A stretch of 64,000 bases of DNA from Xylanimonas cellulosilytica DSM 15894 (lineage in GTDB: Bacteria; Actinomycetota; Actinomycetes; Actinomycetales; Cellulomonadaceae): NCBI RefSeq assembly GCF_000024965.1, contig NC_013530.1, positions 1,364,001 to 1,428,000 on the forward strand, given 5' to 3'. The first letter of the stretch is position 1, and the number at the start of each line of letters is the position of its first letter. The notes under the pieces were generated by a model that made no database searches, was not told the DNA's origin, and saw only the letters and a program-made list of their open reading frames with translations. The position numbers and the translations under genes are program-made. This document shows, in pieces, positions 34,733-43,993 of this stretch.

Positions 34733-35878
34733 GTGAGTGCTCGCACCGTCTCGTCCGTCGTGCTCGCCGGCGGTGGCACCGCCGGCCACGTGAACCCCCT
34801 GCTCGCCGTCGCCGACGAGTTGCGCGCCCGGGAACCCGGGGCCAAGGTCCTCGTGCTGGGCACGACGACCGGCCTCGAGGCCGACCTGGTCCCCGCGCGC
34901 GGCTACGAGCTGCGGCCGGTGCCGCGCGTGCCGCTGCCGCGGCGCCCGTCGGTCGACCTGCTGACGCTGCCTGGAAAGCTCGGCGCCGCGGTCAAGGCGG
35001 CCGAGGCCGCGATCGACGAGATCGGCGCGCAGGCCGTGGTCGGCTTCGGCGGCTACGTCTCGACCCCCGCCTACCTCGCCGCCCGGCGCCGCGGGGTGCC
35101 CGTGGTCATCCACGAGCAGAACGCCCGCCCAGGGCTGGCCAACAAGCTCGGCGCCCGGTGGGCCGCCCGCGTCGGCGTCACGTTCGAGGGCACGCCGCTG
35201 CGTGGTGGCGTCGTCACCGGGCTGCCCCTGCGCCGGGAGATCGCCGAGCTCGTCGAGCGGCGCGAGTCCGACGCTGCGGGCACCCGCGTCGCGGCCGCCG
35301 ACGTGCTCGGGCTGGACCCGACCAAGCCCACGCTGCTCGTCACCGGCGGCTCCTCGGGTGCGCTGAGCGTCAACACCGCCGTCGTCGGCGCGGCGGCCGA
35401 CCTCCTGGCCGCCGGCATCCAGGTGCTGCACCTGACCGGCCGCGGCAAGGACGGCCCGGTCCGCGAGGCGCTGACCCGCCTCGACCCGCTCGCCGACGCA
35501 GACCTCTACCACGTGCGCGAGTACCTGCCCGAGATGCACCACGCGCTCGCCGTCGCGGACCTCGTCGTCGCACGCTCCGGGGCGGGCACGGTGTGCGAGC
35601 TCGCGGCGCTCGGCATCCCCGCCGTGTACGTGCCCCTGCCGGTCGGCAACGGCGAGCAGCGGCTCAACGCCACCCCGCTCGTCCGGGCCGGGGGAGGGGT
35701 GCTGGTCGACGACGCCGACCTCACCCCCGCCTGGGTCGCCGCGCAGGTGCCCGCTCTGCTGCGCGACGCCGACGGGCTCGCCACCATGGCCGCGGCCGCG
35801 CGTGCCACCGGCGTGCGCGACGCCGCCGCCCGCGTCGCCGACCTCGTGGAACAGGCCGTCGCGGAGGCCGGGCGATGA
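34733..35878 (+). CDS. murG: Lipid II synthase MurG
   Basis: GT-B glycosyltransferase of 381 residues that adds GlcNAc to lipid I on the inner membrane face. The N-terminal glycine loop VVLAGGGTAGHVNPLLAVADEL, the central VGFGGYVSTPAYLAARRRGVPVVIHEQNARPGLANKLGA and the UDP-GlcNAc-binding VARSGAGTVCELAALGIPAVYVPLP are intact. The GTG at 34733 starts just before the first beta strand. The stop overlaps the murC start (ATGA). Confidence 0.96.
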   Translation: MSARTVSSVVLAGGGTAGHVNPLLAVADELRAREPGAKVLVLGTTTGLEADLVPARGYELRPVPRVPLPRRPSVDLLTLPGKLGAAVKAAEAAIDEIGAQAVVGFGGYVSTPAYLAARRRGVPVVIHEQNARPGLANKLGARWAARVGVTFEGTPLRGGVVTGLPLRREIAELVERRESDAAGTRVAAADVLGLDPTKPTLLVTGGSSGALSVNTAVVGAAADLLAAGIQVLHLTGRGKDGPVREALTRLDPLADADLYHVREYLPEMHHALAVADLVVARSGAGTVCELAALGIPAVYVPLPVGNGEQRLNATPLVRAGGGVLVDDADLTPAWVAAQVPALLRDADGLATMAAAARATGVRDAAARVADLVEQAVAEAGR

Positions 35879-37356
35879 GCGAGGCGACGCCCGCGGTCCC
35901 GGTCGACCGGCTCGGCCGCGTCCACCTCATCGGCGTCGGCGGTGCGGGAGTCTCCGTCGTCGCGCGGCTGCTGGCCGCCCGCGGCGTCGAGGTCCAGGGC
36001 TCCGACGCGGCCGACGGCCCCGCGCTCGCCGCGCTGCGCGACGACGGCATCCGCGTCTGGGTCGGCCACGACGCCGCCCACGTGGTCACGCCCGACGGCG
36101 GCCCGCTCGTGGACACCGTCGTCGTCTCCTCCGCGGTCCGCGAGACGAACCCGGAGCTGGCCGCCGCGCGCGCCGCGGGCATCCGCGTGCTGCACCGCTC
36201 GCAGGCGCTCGCCTCGCTCATGCTCGGGCAACGCGCCGTCGCCGTCGCCGGCGCCCACGGCAAGACGACGACGTCGGCGATGATCGCCACCGTGCTCCGT
36301 GCGGCTGGCGTCGACGCGTCCTTCGCCATCGGCGGCACCGTGCGCCTGCGGGCCGCGGACGGGACGACGACGGCGGTCCCCGGCGGCCACCGCGGCACCA
36401 GCGACGTGCTGGTCGCCGAGGCCGACGAGTCCGACGGCTCGTTCCTCAACTACGCCCCCACCATCGCCGTCGTCACCAACGTCGAGCCCGACCACCTCGA
36501 CCACTACGGCACGCGCGAGGCGTTCGACGCCGCGTTCGTCGCCTTCGCCGGCCGACTGCGCCGCGCCGCGGACGGGTCGGTGGGCATCCTGGTCGCCTGC
36601 GCCGACGACGACGGCGCCGCCACCCTGGCCGCCGCCCACCGCGCGCACGGCGGCACGGCCGTGACCTATGGAACGAGCCCTGGCGCCGACGTCGTCGTGA
36701 GCGACCTGCACTCGGGCGCGGACGGTGCGAGCGCCACCGTCGCCGGCGGACCGCTCGGCGACCGGCCGCTGCCGCTGCGCCTGGCGGTCACCGGCGTGCA
36801 CAACCTCCTCAACGCGACCGCCGCCGTCGTCACCGCGGCACTGCTCGGCACCCCGCCCGCCGACGCCGTCGCGGGCGCGGCCGCGTTCGTGGGCACCGGC
36901 CGCCGGTTCGAGCCGCGCGGCGAGGCAGGCGGCGTGCGCGTCGTCGACGACTACGCCCACCACCCCACGGAGATCGAGGCGCTGCTGCGTGCCGCCCGGC
37001 CCGTCGCTGGGACCGGGCGCGTGCTCGTGCTCTTCCAGCCGCACCTGTACTCGCGCACGCGCATCTTCGCCGACCGCTTCGCGGCGGCGCTGGCGCTCGC
37101 GGACGAGGTCGTGGTCACGGGGGTGTACCGGGCCCGCGAGGACGTCGACCCCGCGGTCGGCGCCCGCACCATCACCGACCTGCTGCCCACGACGGCGTCG
37201 GGCGGCGGCGTCCACGCGGTCGAGGACCGGCAGGAGGCGGCCCGGCGGATCGCCGAGCTGGCCCGCCCGGGAGACCTCGTCCTGACGGTGGGCGCCGGCG
37301 ACGTCACCGAGCTCGCCCCGGAGATCCTCGAGCACCTCGCGCACCGCACCGTCTAG
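35875..37356 (+). CDS. murC: UDP-MurNAc--L-alanine ligase MurC
   Basis: Adds the first residue, L-alanine, to UDP-MurNAc. The 493-residue protein begins with HLIGVGGAGVSVVARLLAARG, followed by SSAVRETNPEL, the ATP motif AGAHGKTTTSAMI, VTNVEPDHLDHYGT and the C-terminal VVDDYAHHPTEIEALL and FQPHLYSRTR. A 243-base gap follows before ftsQ; I see no gene or clear terminator in it. Confidence 0.96.
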   Translation: MSEATPAVPVDRLGRVHLIGVGGAGVSVVARLLAARGVEVQGSDAADGPALAALRDDGIRVWVGHDAAHVVTPDGGPLVDTVVVSSAVRETNPELAAARAAGIRVLHRSQALASLMLGQRAVAVAGAHGKTTTSAMIATVLRAAGVDASFAIGGTVRLRAADGTTTAVPGGHRGTSDVLVAEADESDGSFLNYAPTIAVVTNVEPDHLDHYGTREAFDAAFVAFAGRLRRAADGSVGILVACADDDGAATLAAAHRAHGGTAVTYGTSPGADVVVSDLHSGADGASATVAGGPLGDRPLPLRLAVTGVHNLLNATAAVVTAALLGTPPADAVAGAAAFVGTGRRFEPRGEAGGVRVVDDYAHHPTEIEALLRAARPVAGTGRVLVLFQPHLYSRTRIFADRFAAALALADEVVVTGVYRAREDVDPAVGARTITDLLPTTASGGGVHAVEDRQEAARRIAELARPGDLVLTVGAGDVTELAPEILEHLAHRTV

Positions 37357-37599
37357 CCCGGTACGAGCGTCCCGCCCCGTCGGCCTCGGGCCGTCGATAG
37401 CCGACATTCCACGACGCTCGCCGTCGCGGCGCCGTGAGCGGGCCGCGAACGTCCCGGGTTGTCGGTGTCAGGGGTCCGGTGGCCGACTTTGCGGGTCGCT
37501 GGGCGCAGCGCGAGCGAACGCCGGCCCGTCGGCGGCGCAGTCCGGCGCGCGGCGGCGGGGCAGCGTCGGATCGCGGCGTGCGCCCGGCAGGATAGGTCC

Positions 37600-38565
37600 G
37601 TGCGTCCTCCTGCTCGGCCCCGCGTGCCCCCGAAGCCCGTCGTCGCGAAGTCCGCGATGTCGGCGCCGCCGAAGGCCCCGCGTGCCTCGCAGCGCCGGCC
37701 CGCCGGGTCGGACGCGCCGACGGCGCCGGTCCCGCGTCCGCGCACCGGGTCGGTCCCGCGCCCTCGCACCGCGGCTGCAGCGCGGACCGCGCCCGTCCCG
37801 CAGCAGAAGACCCAGGTCCGGGGCCGCCCCACGGTGTCGACGGCGATGGCGCGCCGCCTGGCCGAGAAGCGGGCGATGCGCCGCCACCGCGTGCTGAAGA
37901 CGGTCGCGCTGTGGACGGCCGGCGCGGTCGCCCTGGGTGCAGTCGTGTGGGCGCTGTTCTTCTCGCCGCTGCTGTCCCTGGACGTGAGCCGGGTCGAGAT
38001 CACCGGTCAGGGCACCACGATCGACGTCGCCCAGGTCCAGGGCGTGGTCGCGGAGCACGCGGGCGTCCCGATGCCCCGGCTCGACACGATCGACCTGCGC
38101 AACCAGATCATGGATCTCAACGGTGTCAAGGACGTCGAGATCACGCGCAACTGGCCGCACGGGCTCGGCGTGGTGCTCACGTCACGCGAGCCGGTGGCTG
38201 CCGTCCCGGCCGAGGACGGGATCGCCCTCGTCGACGCCGAGGGGGTGCGCGTGGGCACGGTGCCCGAGCGGCCCGAAGGGCTGCCGGAGGTCGAGGTGGG
38301 CCTCGGCCCCGACGACGCACCGGCTCTCGAGGCGGCGCTGCGCGTGCTCGCCGGGCTGCCGCCGGAGCTTTCGTCGCAGGTCACGCACGTGAGCGCCGCG
38401 ACCCGCGACGACGTGCGCACCACCCTCGCCTCGGGCCAGGTGGTGCGCTGGGGCGACGACTCGCGCATGGTGCTGAAGGTCGCCGTCGTGCAGACCTTGC
38501 AGCAGGCGGCGCCCGAGGCGCAGGTGTTCGACGTCAGCTCGCCGGACCTGCCGGTGACCCGATGA
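37600..38565 (+). CDS. ftsQ: Cell-division protein FtsQ
   Basis: Bitopic divisome protein of 321 residues. A long basic, proline-rich cytoplasmic tail (1-100) leads to a membrane helix ([21 protein letters not shown], about 107-127), a POTRA domain ([27 protein letters not shown]) and the FtsQ beta domain ([28 protein letters not shown]). The GTG at 37600 follows CAGGAT by six bases and may be leaderless; the frame is open upstream to 37459, so the start is uncertain by up to 47 codons. ftsQ directly before ftsZ is the standard order; ftsA is absent, as in other actinobacteria. Confidence 0.9.
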   Translation: MRPPARPRVPPKPVVAKSAMSAPPKAPRASQRRPAGSDAPTAPVPRPRTGSVPRPRTAAAARTAPVPQQKTQVRGRPTVSTAMARRLAEKRAMRRHRVLKTVALWTAGAVALGAVVWALFFSPLLSLDVSRVEITGQGTTIDVAQVQGVVAEHAGVPMPRLDTIDLRNQIMDLNGVKDVEITRNWPHGLGVVLTSREPVAAVPAEDGIALVDAEGVRVGTVPERPEGLPEVEVGLGPDDAPALEAALRVLAGLPPELSSQVTHVSAATRDDVRTTLASGQVVRWGDDSRMVLKVAVVQTLQQAAPEAQVFDVSSPDLPVTR

Positions 38566-38713
38566 CCGTCGCGCGGGTCGTCGTGGGCCGACGCGACGAC
38601 CGACACGAGAGCCGCACGGCGACGACACGCCGGGGAGCATCCCGCCCGCGCCATGCAGCGCCGCATACCGTCAGACGCAGCAGCAACCTGACATAACTCT
38701 GACCCTCAAGTCG

Positions 38714-38725
38714 AACCTTAAGGTT
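38714..38725. promoter_or_regulatory. Palindrome AACCTTAAGGTT in the ftsZ leader
   Basis: A perfect 12-base palindrome lies 58 bases before ftsZ, within an unusually AT-rich patch (CATAACTCTGACCCTCAAGT just before it) of the 217-base ftsQ-ftsZ gap. It is probably an operator or part of the ftsZ promoter region; the binding protein is unknown. Confidence 0.45.
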
Positions 38726-38782
38726 GGCCGAAACGGGCCAGGCAGGGCGTCGGGGACAAGGATCGACCCGAGAGGCATCGAC

Positions 38783-40078
38783 GTGGCAACTCCGCAGAAC
38801 TACCTGGCAGTCATCAAGGTGGTGGGCATCGGCGGTGGCGGCGTGAACGCTGTGAACCGCATGATCGAGGTCGGGCTCAAGGGCGTCGAGTTCATCGCGA
38901 TCAACACCGACGCGCAGGCGCTGCTGATGTCGGACGCCGACGTCAAGCTCGACGTCGGCCGCGACCTCACGCGCGGCCTGGGCGCCGGCGCCGACCCCGA
39001 GGTCGGCCGCAAGGCCGCCGAGGACCACGCAGAGGAGATCGAGGAGGTCCTGCGCGGGGCCGACATGGTCTTCGTCACCGCGGGCGAGGGTGGTGGCACG
39101 GGCACCGGCGGTGCCCCCGTCGTCGCGCGCATCGCCCGCTCGCTCGGCGCGCTGACGGTCGGCGTCGTGACGCGGCCGTTCACGTTCGAGGGACGGCGTC
39201 GCTCGGTGCAGGCCGAGCAGGGCATCGAGTCGCTCCGCGAGGAGGTCGACACCCTCATCGTCATCCCGAACGACCGGCTCCTGCAGATGTCGGACCGCAA
39301 CGTCTCGGCGATCGCGGCGTTCCACTCGGCCGACCAGGTGCTGCACTCCGGCGTCCAGGGCATCACGGACCTCATCACCACCCCTGGTCTCATCAACCTC
39401 GACTTCGCCGACGTCAAGTCGGTCATGCAGGGCGCGGGCTCCGCGCTCATGGGCATCGGCTCGGCCCGCGGCGAGGACCGCGCGGTCCAGGCGGCCGAGC
39501 TCGCGATCTCGAGCCCGCTGCTGGAGGCGAGCATCGACGGCGCCCACGGCGTGCTGCTGTCCATCCAGGGTGGCAGCGACCTCGGCCTCTTCGAGGTCCA
39601 CGAGGCCGCCCGCCTGGTCCAGGAGGCGGCGCACCCCGAGGCCAACATCATCTTCGGTACCGTCATCGACGACGCCCTGGGCGACGAGGTGCGCGTCACC
39701 GTCATCGCCGCCGGCTTCGACGGCGGCGTGCCGCAGACGCGCAAGGACGGCCGCGGCCTGGGGCAGATCGCCGGCCAGCCGGCGCGGCCCACGGTGACGA
39801 CGACGGCGAGCGGCCAGGTCGCCGTGACCGCCGCCGGCCCGGCGACCGTCCCCGTCCCGCAGCCGCCGGTCACGGGTGCCCACACGCTCCCGCGACCGAT
39901 CCCGGCCGACCCGGACGACGTGCCCGCGAGCCTGCAGCCCGTCGCGGCGGCCCGTCCGGCCGTGGCGGTCACCGAGGAGTCCGAGGGCGTCACCGTCGAG
40001 CGCCCCGTCGAGGTGCCGCGCATCTTCCACGAGGCCCCTCCGCGCGAGGAGCTCGACGTCCCTGACTTCCTCAAGTGA
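38783..40078 (+). CDS. ftsZ: Cell-division GTPase FtsZ
   Basis: Tubulin homologue of 431 residues that forms the Z ring. The tubulin signature [12 protein letters not shown] is near residues 95-106, preceded by [15 protein letters not shown]; the T7 loop is [13 protein letters not shown] long linker (about 320-415) rich in A, P, T and V leads to the conserved C-terminal peptide LDVPDFLK, the docking site for SepF. GAGAGG lies about seven bases before the GTG. The next gene follows in 31 bases. Confidence 0.97.
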   Translation: MATPQNYLAVIKVVGIGGGGVNAVNRMIEVGLKGVEFIAINTDAQALLMSDADVKLDVGRDLTRGLGAGADPEVGRKAAEDHAEEIEEVLRGADMVFVTAGEGGGTGTGGAPVVARIARSLGALTVGVVTRPFTFEGRRRSVQAEQGIESLREEVDTLIVIPNDRLLQMSDRNVSAIAAFHSADQVLHSGVQGITDLITTPGLINLDFADVKSVMQGAGSALMGIGSARGEDRAVQAAELAISSPLLEASIDGAHGVLLSIQGGSDLGLFEVHEAARLVQEAAHPEANIIFGTVIDDALGDEVRVTVIAAGFDGGVPQTRKDGRGLGQIAGQPARPTVTTTASGQVAVTAAGPATVPVPQPPVTGAHTLPRPIPADPDDVPASLQPVAAARPAVAVTEESEGVTVERPVEVPRIFHEAPPREELDVPDFLK

Positions 40079-40109
40079 CCCAGGCGCGACGTCGTCCGGC
40101 GGGCCGAGG

Positions 40110-40934
40110 GTGACCGCGCAGCTCGGCGCACCACCCGGCTGGTCCCAGGACGGGCTCTTCCCGGACGAGGTCGGCGCGGGACTGCTCCGCGTCGATCTCG
40201 GCGCCGGCGTCGTCGCCGGCTTCACCACCCGGCACGGCGGCGTCAGCCCGGCGCCGTGGTCGTCGCTCGACCTCGGTGCGAACGTGGGCGACGACCCCGC
40301 CCGGGTCCGGGAGAACCGTGCGCGGGTCGGTGCCTGGCTCGGGGCGCCCGTGGCGTTCGCCGCCCAGGTGCACGGCGACGACGTCCTCGTCCTCGGGGAG
40401 TCCGAGCGCGCCGAGTGGGCCTCCGACGCACCGCCTGTCGCCGCAGGGGAGGCCGACGCCGTCGTCACGTCCGCGGACGGGCTCGGCCTCGGCGTGCTGG
40501 TCGCCGACTGCGTCCCGGTGCTTCTCGCCGATCCCGTGGCCCGCGTCGTCGGCGTCGTGCATGCCGGGCGGGGCGGCGTCCGGCTCGGCGTCGTGCACCG
40601 CGCCGTGGACGCCCTGCTGGCCGCCGGGGCGACGACGTCGGACCTGCGCGCCGCCGTCGGGCCCGCCGTGTGCGGGAGCTGCTACGAGGTCCCCGCGTCG
40701 ATGCGCGACGACGTCGTCGCCGTCGTCCCCGCCGCGCACGCGACCACGCGGACGGGGACGCCCGCGCTCGACCTGCCCGCGGCGGTGCTCTCGCAGCTCG
40801 CCGCGAGCGGCGTGCGCGACGTCGTCCACGTGGACCGGTGCACGCTCGAGGACCCCGACCTGTTCTCCCACCGGCGGGCCACTGCCGCCGGGACCGTGAC
40901 GGGCCGGCAGGCCGGCGTCGTCGTCCTGCGCTGA
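40110..40934 (+). CDS. pgeF: PgeF/YfiH-family purine nucleoside phosphorylase-like enzyme
   Basis: DUF152/laccase-domain protein of 274 residues; family members act as peptidoglycan-editing factors or as purine nucleoside phosphorylases. The metal-site motifs are TTRHGGVS, HGDDVLVL, VADCVPVLLADP, GVVHAGRGGVRLGVV and GPAVCGSCYEV. It lies between ftsZ and sepF as in other actinobacteria, but the usual yggS/ylmE neighbour is missing here. Its 3' end lies within a 14-bp tandem repeat. Confidence 0.9.
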   Translation: MTAQLGAPPGWSQDGLFPDEVGAGLLRVDLGAGVVAGFTTRHGGVSPAPWSSLDLGANVGDDPARVRENRARVGAWLGAPVAFAAQVHGDDVLVLGESERAEWASDAPPVAAGEADAVVTSADGLGLGVLVADCVPVLLADPVARVVGVVHAGRGGVRLGVVHRAVDALLAAGATTSDLRAAVGPAVCGSCYEVPASMRDDVVAVVPAAHATTRTGTPALDLPAAVLSQLAASGVRDVVHVDRCTLEDPDLFSHRRATAAGTVTGRQAGVVVLR

Positions 40935-40972
40935 GATCCCTGCGTTGAGATCCCTGCGTCGAGATCCCTGTG
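40931..40972. repeat. 14-bp tandem repeats over the pgeF stop codon
   Basis: Three copies of a unit close to (c/t)TGAGATCCCTGCG lie at 40931-40944, 40945-40958 and 40959-40972, the last slightly diverged. The TGA stop (40932-40934) is inside the first copy and recurs in the second. Confidence 0.85.
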
Positions 40973-41094
40973 GAACGCGACCAAGAACACGCTGCCGAAG
41001 GGCACGCCGCTGCGGCGTGTCGCGCGATCCTTAGCGCGAACCGCTGGTTAACGTCAAGACACCGATCACAGGCGCGACGAACGGAGTAGGGGCG

Positions 41095-41583
41095 ATGGCC
41101 GGAGCGCTTCGCAAGACGATGCTGTACCTGGGGCTCGCCGACGACCAGGGGCAGTCAGACAACTACGCCGACGGGTACGTCGACGAGTACGACGACGAGC
41201 TGGAGGCACCGGTGCGTGACCGCGAAGAGTACCCGGCGGAGGTGACACCGTTGCGCCGCCCTGCCCTCCGTGAGGTCGCACCGGCGTCCGACCTGCGCCG
41301 CATCACCACGATCCACCCGCGCTCGTACAACGACGCCCGCCTCATCGGTGAGGCGTTCCGCGGCGGGACACCGGTGATCATGAACCTGTCCGACATGGAC
41401 GACGCCGACGCGAAGCGTCTCGTCGACTTCTCGGCCGGCCTGATCTTCGGCCTGCACGGCGCGATCGAGCGGGTCACCAACAAGGTCTTCCTCCTGTCCC
41501 CCGAGCATGTGGAGATCACGGGCGAGGAGGAGGTCGAGGGCCCCGCGGCGAAGGCCCCCGGCCGCTTCTACAACCAGAGCTGA
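41095..41583 (+). CDS. sepF: Z-ring anchor protein SepF
   Basis: SepF tethers FtsZ to the membrane and is essential where FtsA is absent. The 162-residue protein has an N-terminal amphipathic region ([14 protein letters not shown]), an acidic linker with many Asp, Glu and Tyr (20-48) and the SepF core ([43 protein letters not shown]). GGAGTAGGGG precedes the ATG. The 160-base gap after pgeF suggests its own promoter. Confidence 0.95.
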   Translation: MAGALRKTMLYLGLADDQGQSDNYADGYVDEYDDELEAPVRDREEYPAEVTPLRRPALREVAPASDLRRITTIHPRSYNDARLIGEAFRGGTPVIMNLSDMDDADAKRLVDFSAGLIFGLHGAIERVTNKVFLLSPEHVEITGEEEVEGPAAKAPGRFYNQS

Positions 41584-41658
41584 CTCCGCGCGCGCCTGCG
41601 TGGTCGTCCCGACGGCGGACACCCGGTCACGGGTGCCCGCCGTCGGCGTGCTTGCCCG

Positions 41659-41664
41659 TAGGGT
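41659..41664 (+). promoter_or_regulatory. -10 hexamer TAGGGT, leaderless yggT
   Basis: TAGGGT ends six bases before the yggT GTG, with no ribosome-binding site. Confidence 0.5.
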
Positions 41665-41670
41665 GTCGAC

Positions 41671-41955
41671 GTGACCACGATCTTCAACGTCATCGGCCTG
41701 GTCCTGTGGCTCTACCTGCTGTGCCTCGTGGCGCGCATGGTGCTCGACTGGGTGCAGTACTTCGCGCGGGACTGGCGGCCGACGGGTGCCGTGCTCGTGA
41801 TCGCCGAGGTGGTGTACACCCTGACCGACCCGCCGCTGCGCGCGGTGCGGCGCATCATCCCCCCGTTGCGGATCGGGAACATCGCCCTCGACCTCGGGTT
41901 CATGCTCGTCTTCTTCGTCGTGCTGATCGCCTCCCAGGTGTTCTCGAGCCTGTGA
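41671..41955 (+). CDS. YggT-family membrane protein
   Basis: A 94-residue integral membrane protein with two hydrophobic segments (about 7-27 and 70-92) and the family motif YTLTDPPLRAVRRIIPP between them. YggT proteins are conserved between sepF and divIVA in Gram-positive bacteria; a role in division or osmotic response is suggested but not settled. Confidence 0.9.
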   Translation: MTTIFNVIGLVLWLYLLCLVARMVLDWVQYFARDWRPTGAVLVIAEVVYTLTDPPLRAVRRIIPPLRIGNIALDLGFMLVFFVVLIASQVFSSL

Positions 41956-42103
41956 CCCCGTCGCGCGGCCGCCGACCGGGCGCGACGCGCCGCGCGGTGC
42001 ACGAACCGTGAGCGAGCGGCGACGTCACGGTGCCACGACCAGGTGTGTCGGCTACCGTGGTCGTTCGACGACCGGACGAACCCTACGAGCGTGAGGTGAA
42101 ACG

Positions 42104-42718
42104 ATGGCGCTGCTGACCGCAGAGGACATCCTCAACAAGAAGTTCGCGGCGACGAAGTTCCGCGAGGGTTACGACGTGGAGGAGGTCGACGACTTCCTCG
42201 ACGAGGTCGTACGCACCCTCTCCGCCGTACAGGAGGAGAACGAGGAGCTGCGGTCCAAGCTCGCAGCCGCGGAGCGCCGGGTTGCGGAGCTCTCGCGTTC
42301 CGACGCCGCGGCCGCCGCCGCGCCGGCGCCCGTCGCGGCCCCCGTGGTCTCGTCGGCCCCCGCGCCCAAGACGGCCGAGCCGGAGTCCGCTACGGGCATG
42401 CTCCAGCTCGCGCAGAAGCTGCACGACGACTACGTGCGCTCGGGCCAGGAGGAGGGCGACCGCCTGATCTCGGAGGCCAAGGCCGAGGGCTCGCGCATCG
42501 TGCGCGAGGCCGAGGAGACGAGCCACCGCACGCTGTCGCAGCTCGAGCAGGAGCGTTCGCTCCTCGAGCGCAAGATCGACGAGCTGCGCCTGTTCGAGCG
42601 CGACTACCGCACGCGCCTGAAGAGCTTCCTGCAGAACCTGCTCGGCGACCTCGACGCCCGCGGCTCGGCCCTGCCGGCCCGCAACAACCAGGCGCAGGGC
42701 TCCACCCCGCAGCTCTGA
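42104..42718 (+). CDS. divIVA: Polar growth and division scaffold DivIVA (Wag31-like)
   Basis: Coiled-coil protein of 204 residues that marks curved membrane and organises polar wall growth in actinobacteria. The N-terminal membrane-binding domain LTAEDILNKKFAATKFREGYDVEEVDDFLDEVV is followed by a first coiled coil, an alanine- and proline-rich linker (70-98) and a second coiled coil (about 105-185). The ATG follows GTGAGGTG. TACCGT at about 42051 is a possible -10. The gene ends the dcw cluster. Confidence 0.95.
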   Translation: MALLTAEDILNKKFAATKFREGYDVEEVDDFLDEVVRTLSAVQEENEELRSKLAAAERRVAELSRSDAAAAAAPAPVAAPVVSSAPAPKTAEPESATGMLQLAQKLHDDYVRSGQEEGDRLISEAKAEGSRIVREAEETSHRTLSQLEQERSLLERKIDELRLFERDYRTRLKSFLQNLLGDLDARGSALPARNNQAQGSTPQL

Positions 42719-42746
42719 GGTCGGGGCCGCGGCCCCACCGGTCCTG

Positions 42747-42803
42747 AAGGGCCCGCACGACGTCTGCCCGCTCCGGCGTGGCAGCGGTTGTGCGGGCCCT
42801 TTG
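42747..42803 (+). terminator. Terminator after divIVA
   Basis: AAGGGCCCGCAC (42747-42758) pairs with GTGCGGGCCCTT (42790-42801), a 12-bp stem with a 31-base loop, followed by TT. It closes the dcw cluster. Confidence 0.75.
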
Positions 42804-42844
42804 GTGCCTCTACGCTGCGGGGACTTCGATCAAAGGGGACGGGA

Positions 42845-43318
42845 ATGAGCAAGGCGACGCACGCAACCGAGCCGACCCGCAAGAGCGTGCTCAAGGAGAC
42901 TTTCCCCGACCTGGCTCGGGACGTGAAGTCGTTCCCGGTGCGCGACGGTGAGGACCCGTGGACCCTCGCCGAGATCCAAGGGCTGGCCGGCGACCTGCTC
43001 GCCGACCGCGACCGGCTCGAGGCCGAGCTTGCCGCCGCCGACCGCGAACTGTCCGAGCTGCTGCGCAACTCCGGCGACGGGGCCGGTGACGACCAGGCGG
43101 ACTACGGCTCGAGCGCCCTGGAGCGCGAGCAGGAGCTGACCCTGGTCAACAACATGCGCGATCTGCTGGCCCAGACGAAGCACGCCATCGAGCGGATCAA
43201 GGCCGGCACGTACGCGACGTGCGAGATGACCGGCCTGCCGATCGGCAAGGCGCGCCTGCAGGCGTTCCCGCGGGCCACCCTGTCGGTCGAGGCCAAGGCA
43301 CGCGAGGAGCGGCGCTGA
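42845..43318 (+). CDS. DksA/TraR-like protein with a degenerate zinc finger
   Basis: A 157-residue protein with a DksA-type coiled-coil (DLLADRDRLEAELAAADRELSELLRN, then ALEREQELTLVNNMRDLLAQTKHAIERI) and a C-terminal zinc-finger-like segment (AGTYATCEMTGLPIGKARLQAF). Only the first of the four zinc cysteines remains, the others being replaced (CEMT, then LSVEAK), so metal binding is probably lost. DksA/TraR proteins enter the secondary channel of RNA polymerase; whether this one does is unproven. AAAGGGGACGG precedes the ATG at 42845. Confidence 0.82.
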   Translation: MSKATHATEPTRKSVLKETFPDLARDVKSFPVRDGEDPWTLAEIQGLAGDLLADRDRLEAELAAADRELSELLRNSGDGAGDDQADYGSSALEREQELTLVNNMRDLLAQTKHAIERIKAGTYATCEMTGLPIGKARLQAFPRATLSVEAKAREERR

Positions 43319-43346
43319 CAGGAGCGGGCACCGGGCCCGGTCGACC

Positions 43347-43352
43347 TAGACT
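43347..43352 (+). promoter_or_regulatory. -10 hexamer TAGACT, leaderless lspA
   Basis: TAGACT ends eight bases before the lspA ATG; no ribosome-binding site lies between. Confidence 0.55.
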
Positions 43353-43360
43353 GACGCGCG

Positions 43361-43993
43361 ATGTCTACCGAACCTGCCGTGCCGACGAGCCCTGAGCCCT
43401 CGGCCCCCGAGCCTGCGACCCCAGTGCCCGCGACCCCAGTGCCCCCGGCGTCCAGCCGCCGCCTCGTGCTGTTCACCTTCCTGCTCGCCGCGCTGGTGCT
43501 CGCCGTCGACCAGGCCACGAAGCAGTGGGCCCTGTCGGCGCTCGAGCTCGGGGCGCCGCAGCACAACCTGATCGGTGAGTTCCTCTCGCTGCGGCTGGTG
43601 CTGAACCCCGGGGCCGCGCTCGGCATCGGATACGGGTACACCTGGGTGCTGACGATCCTCGTGGTGGCCGTCGTCATCGTCATCGTGCGGGTGATCAGCA
43701 AGATCCGGTCGCGGGCCTGGGCGGTCACGCTCGGCCTGCTGCTCGGCGGCGCCGTGGGCAACCTGGTCGACCGCCTGCTGCGGGAGCCCGGCTTCGCGCA
43801 CGGGCACGTGGTCGACTTCATCGGCTACTGGAACTGGTTCACGGGCAACGTCGCCGACATCGCGATCGTGGTGGCCGCGGTGATGCTCGCGCTGCTGTCC
43901 TTGATGGGTATCGGCCTCGACGGGCAGCGCGAGTCGGACCGGGAGGCCGCGTCGGCTGCCGGCACCGAGGTGGCGCCGGAGCCCGAGGCCTGA
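43361..43993 (+). CDS. lspA: Lipoprotein signal peptidase (signal peptidase II)
   Basis: Membrane aspartyl protease of 210 residues that removes signal peptides from lipoproteins. A proline-rich N-terminus of 32 residues precedes four membrane helices. The catalytic aspartates lie in [12 protein letters not shown] and [11 protein letters not shown], and [10 protein letters not shown] is also conserved. The stop overlaps the rluD start (TGATG). Confidence 0.95.
   Translation: MSTEPAVPTSPEPSAPEPATPVPATPVPPASSRRLVLFTFLLAALVLAVDQATKQWALSALELGAPQHNLIGEFLSLRLVLNPGAALGIGYGYTWVLTILVVAVVIVIVRVISKIRSRAWAVTLGLLLGGAVGNLVDRLLREPGFAHGHVVDFIGYWNWFTGNVADIAIVVAAVMLALLSLMGIGLDGQRESDREAASAAGTEVAPEPEA

Noticed and set aside
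37459-37599. Upstream in-frame start for FtsQ at 37459
   Set aside because: It would add 47 Arg/Gly-rich residues without family support; the start at 37600 has a -10-like CAGGAT six bases upstream. Kept as an uncertainty in the gene entry.
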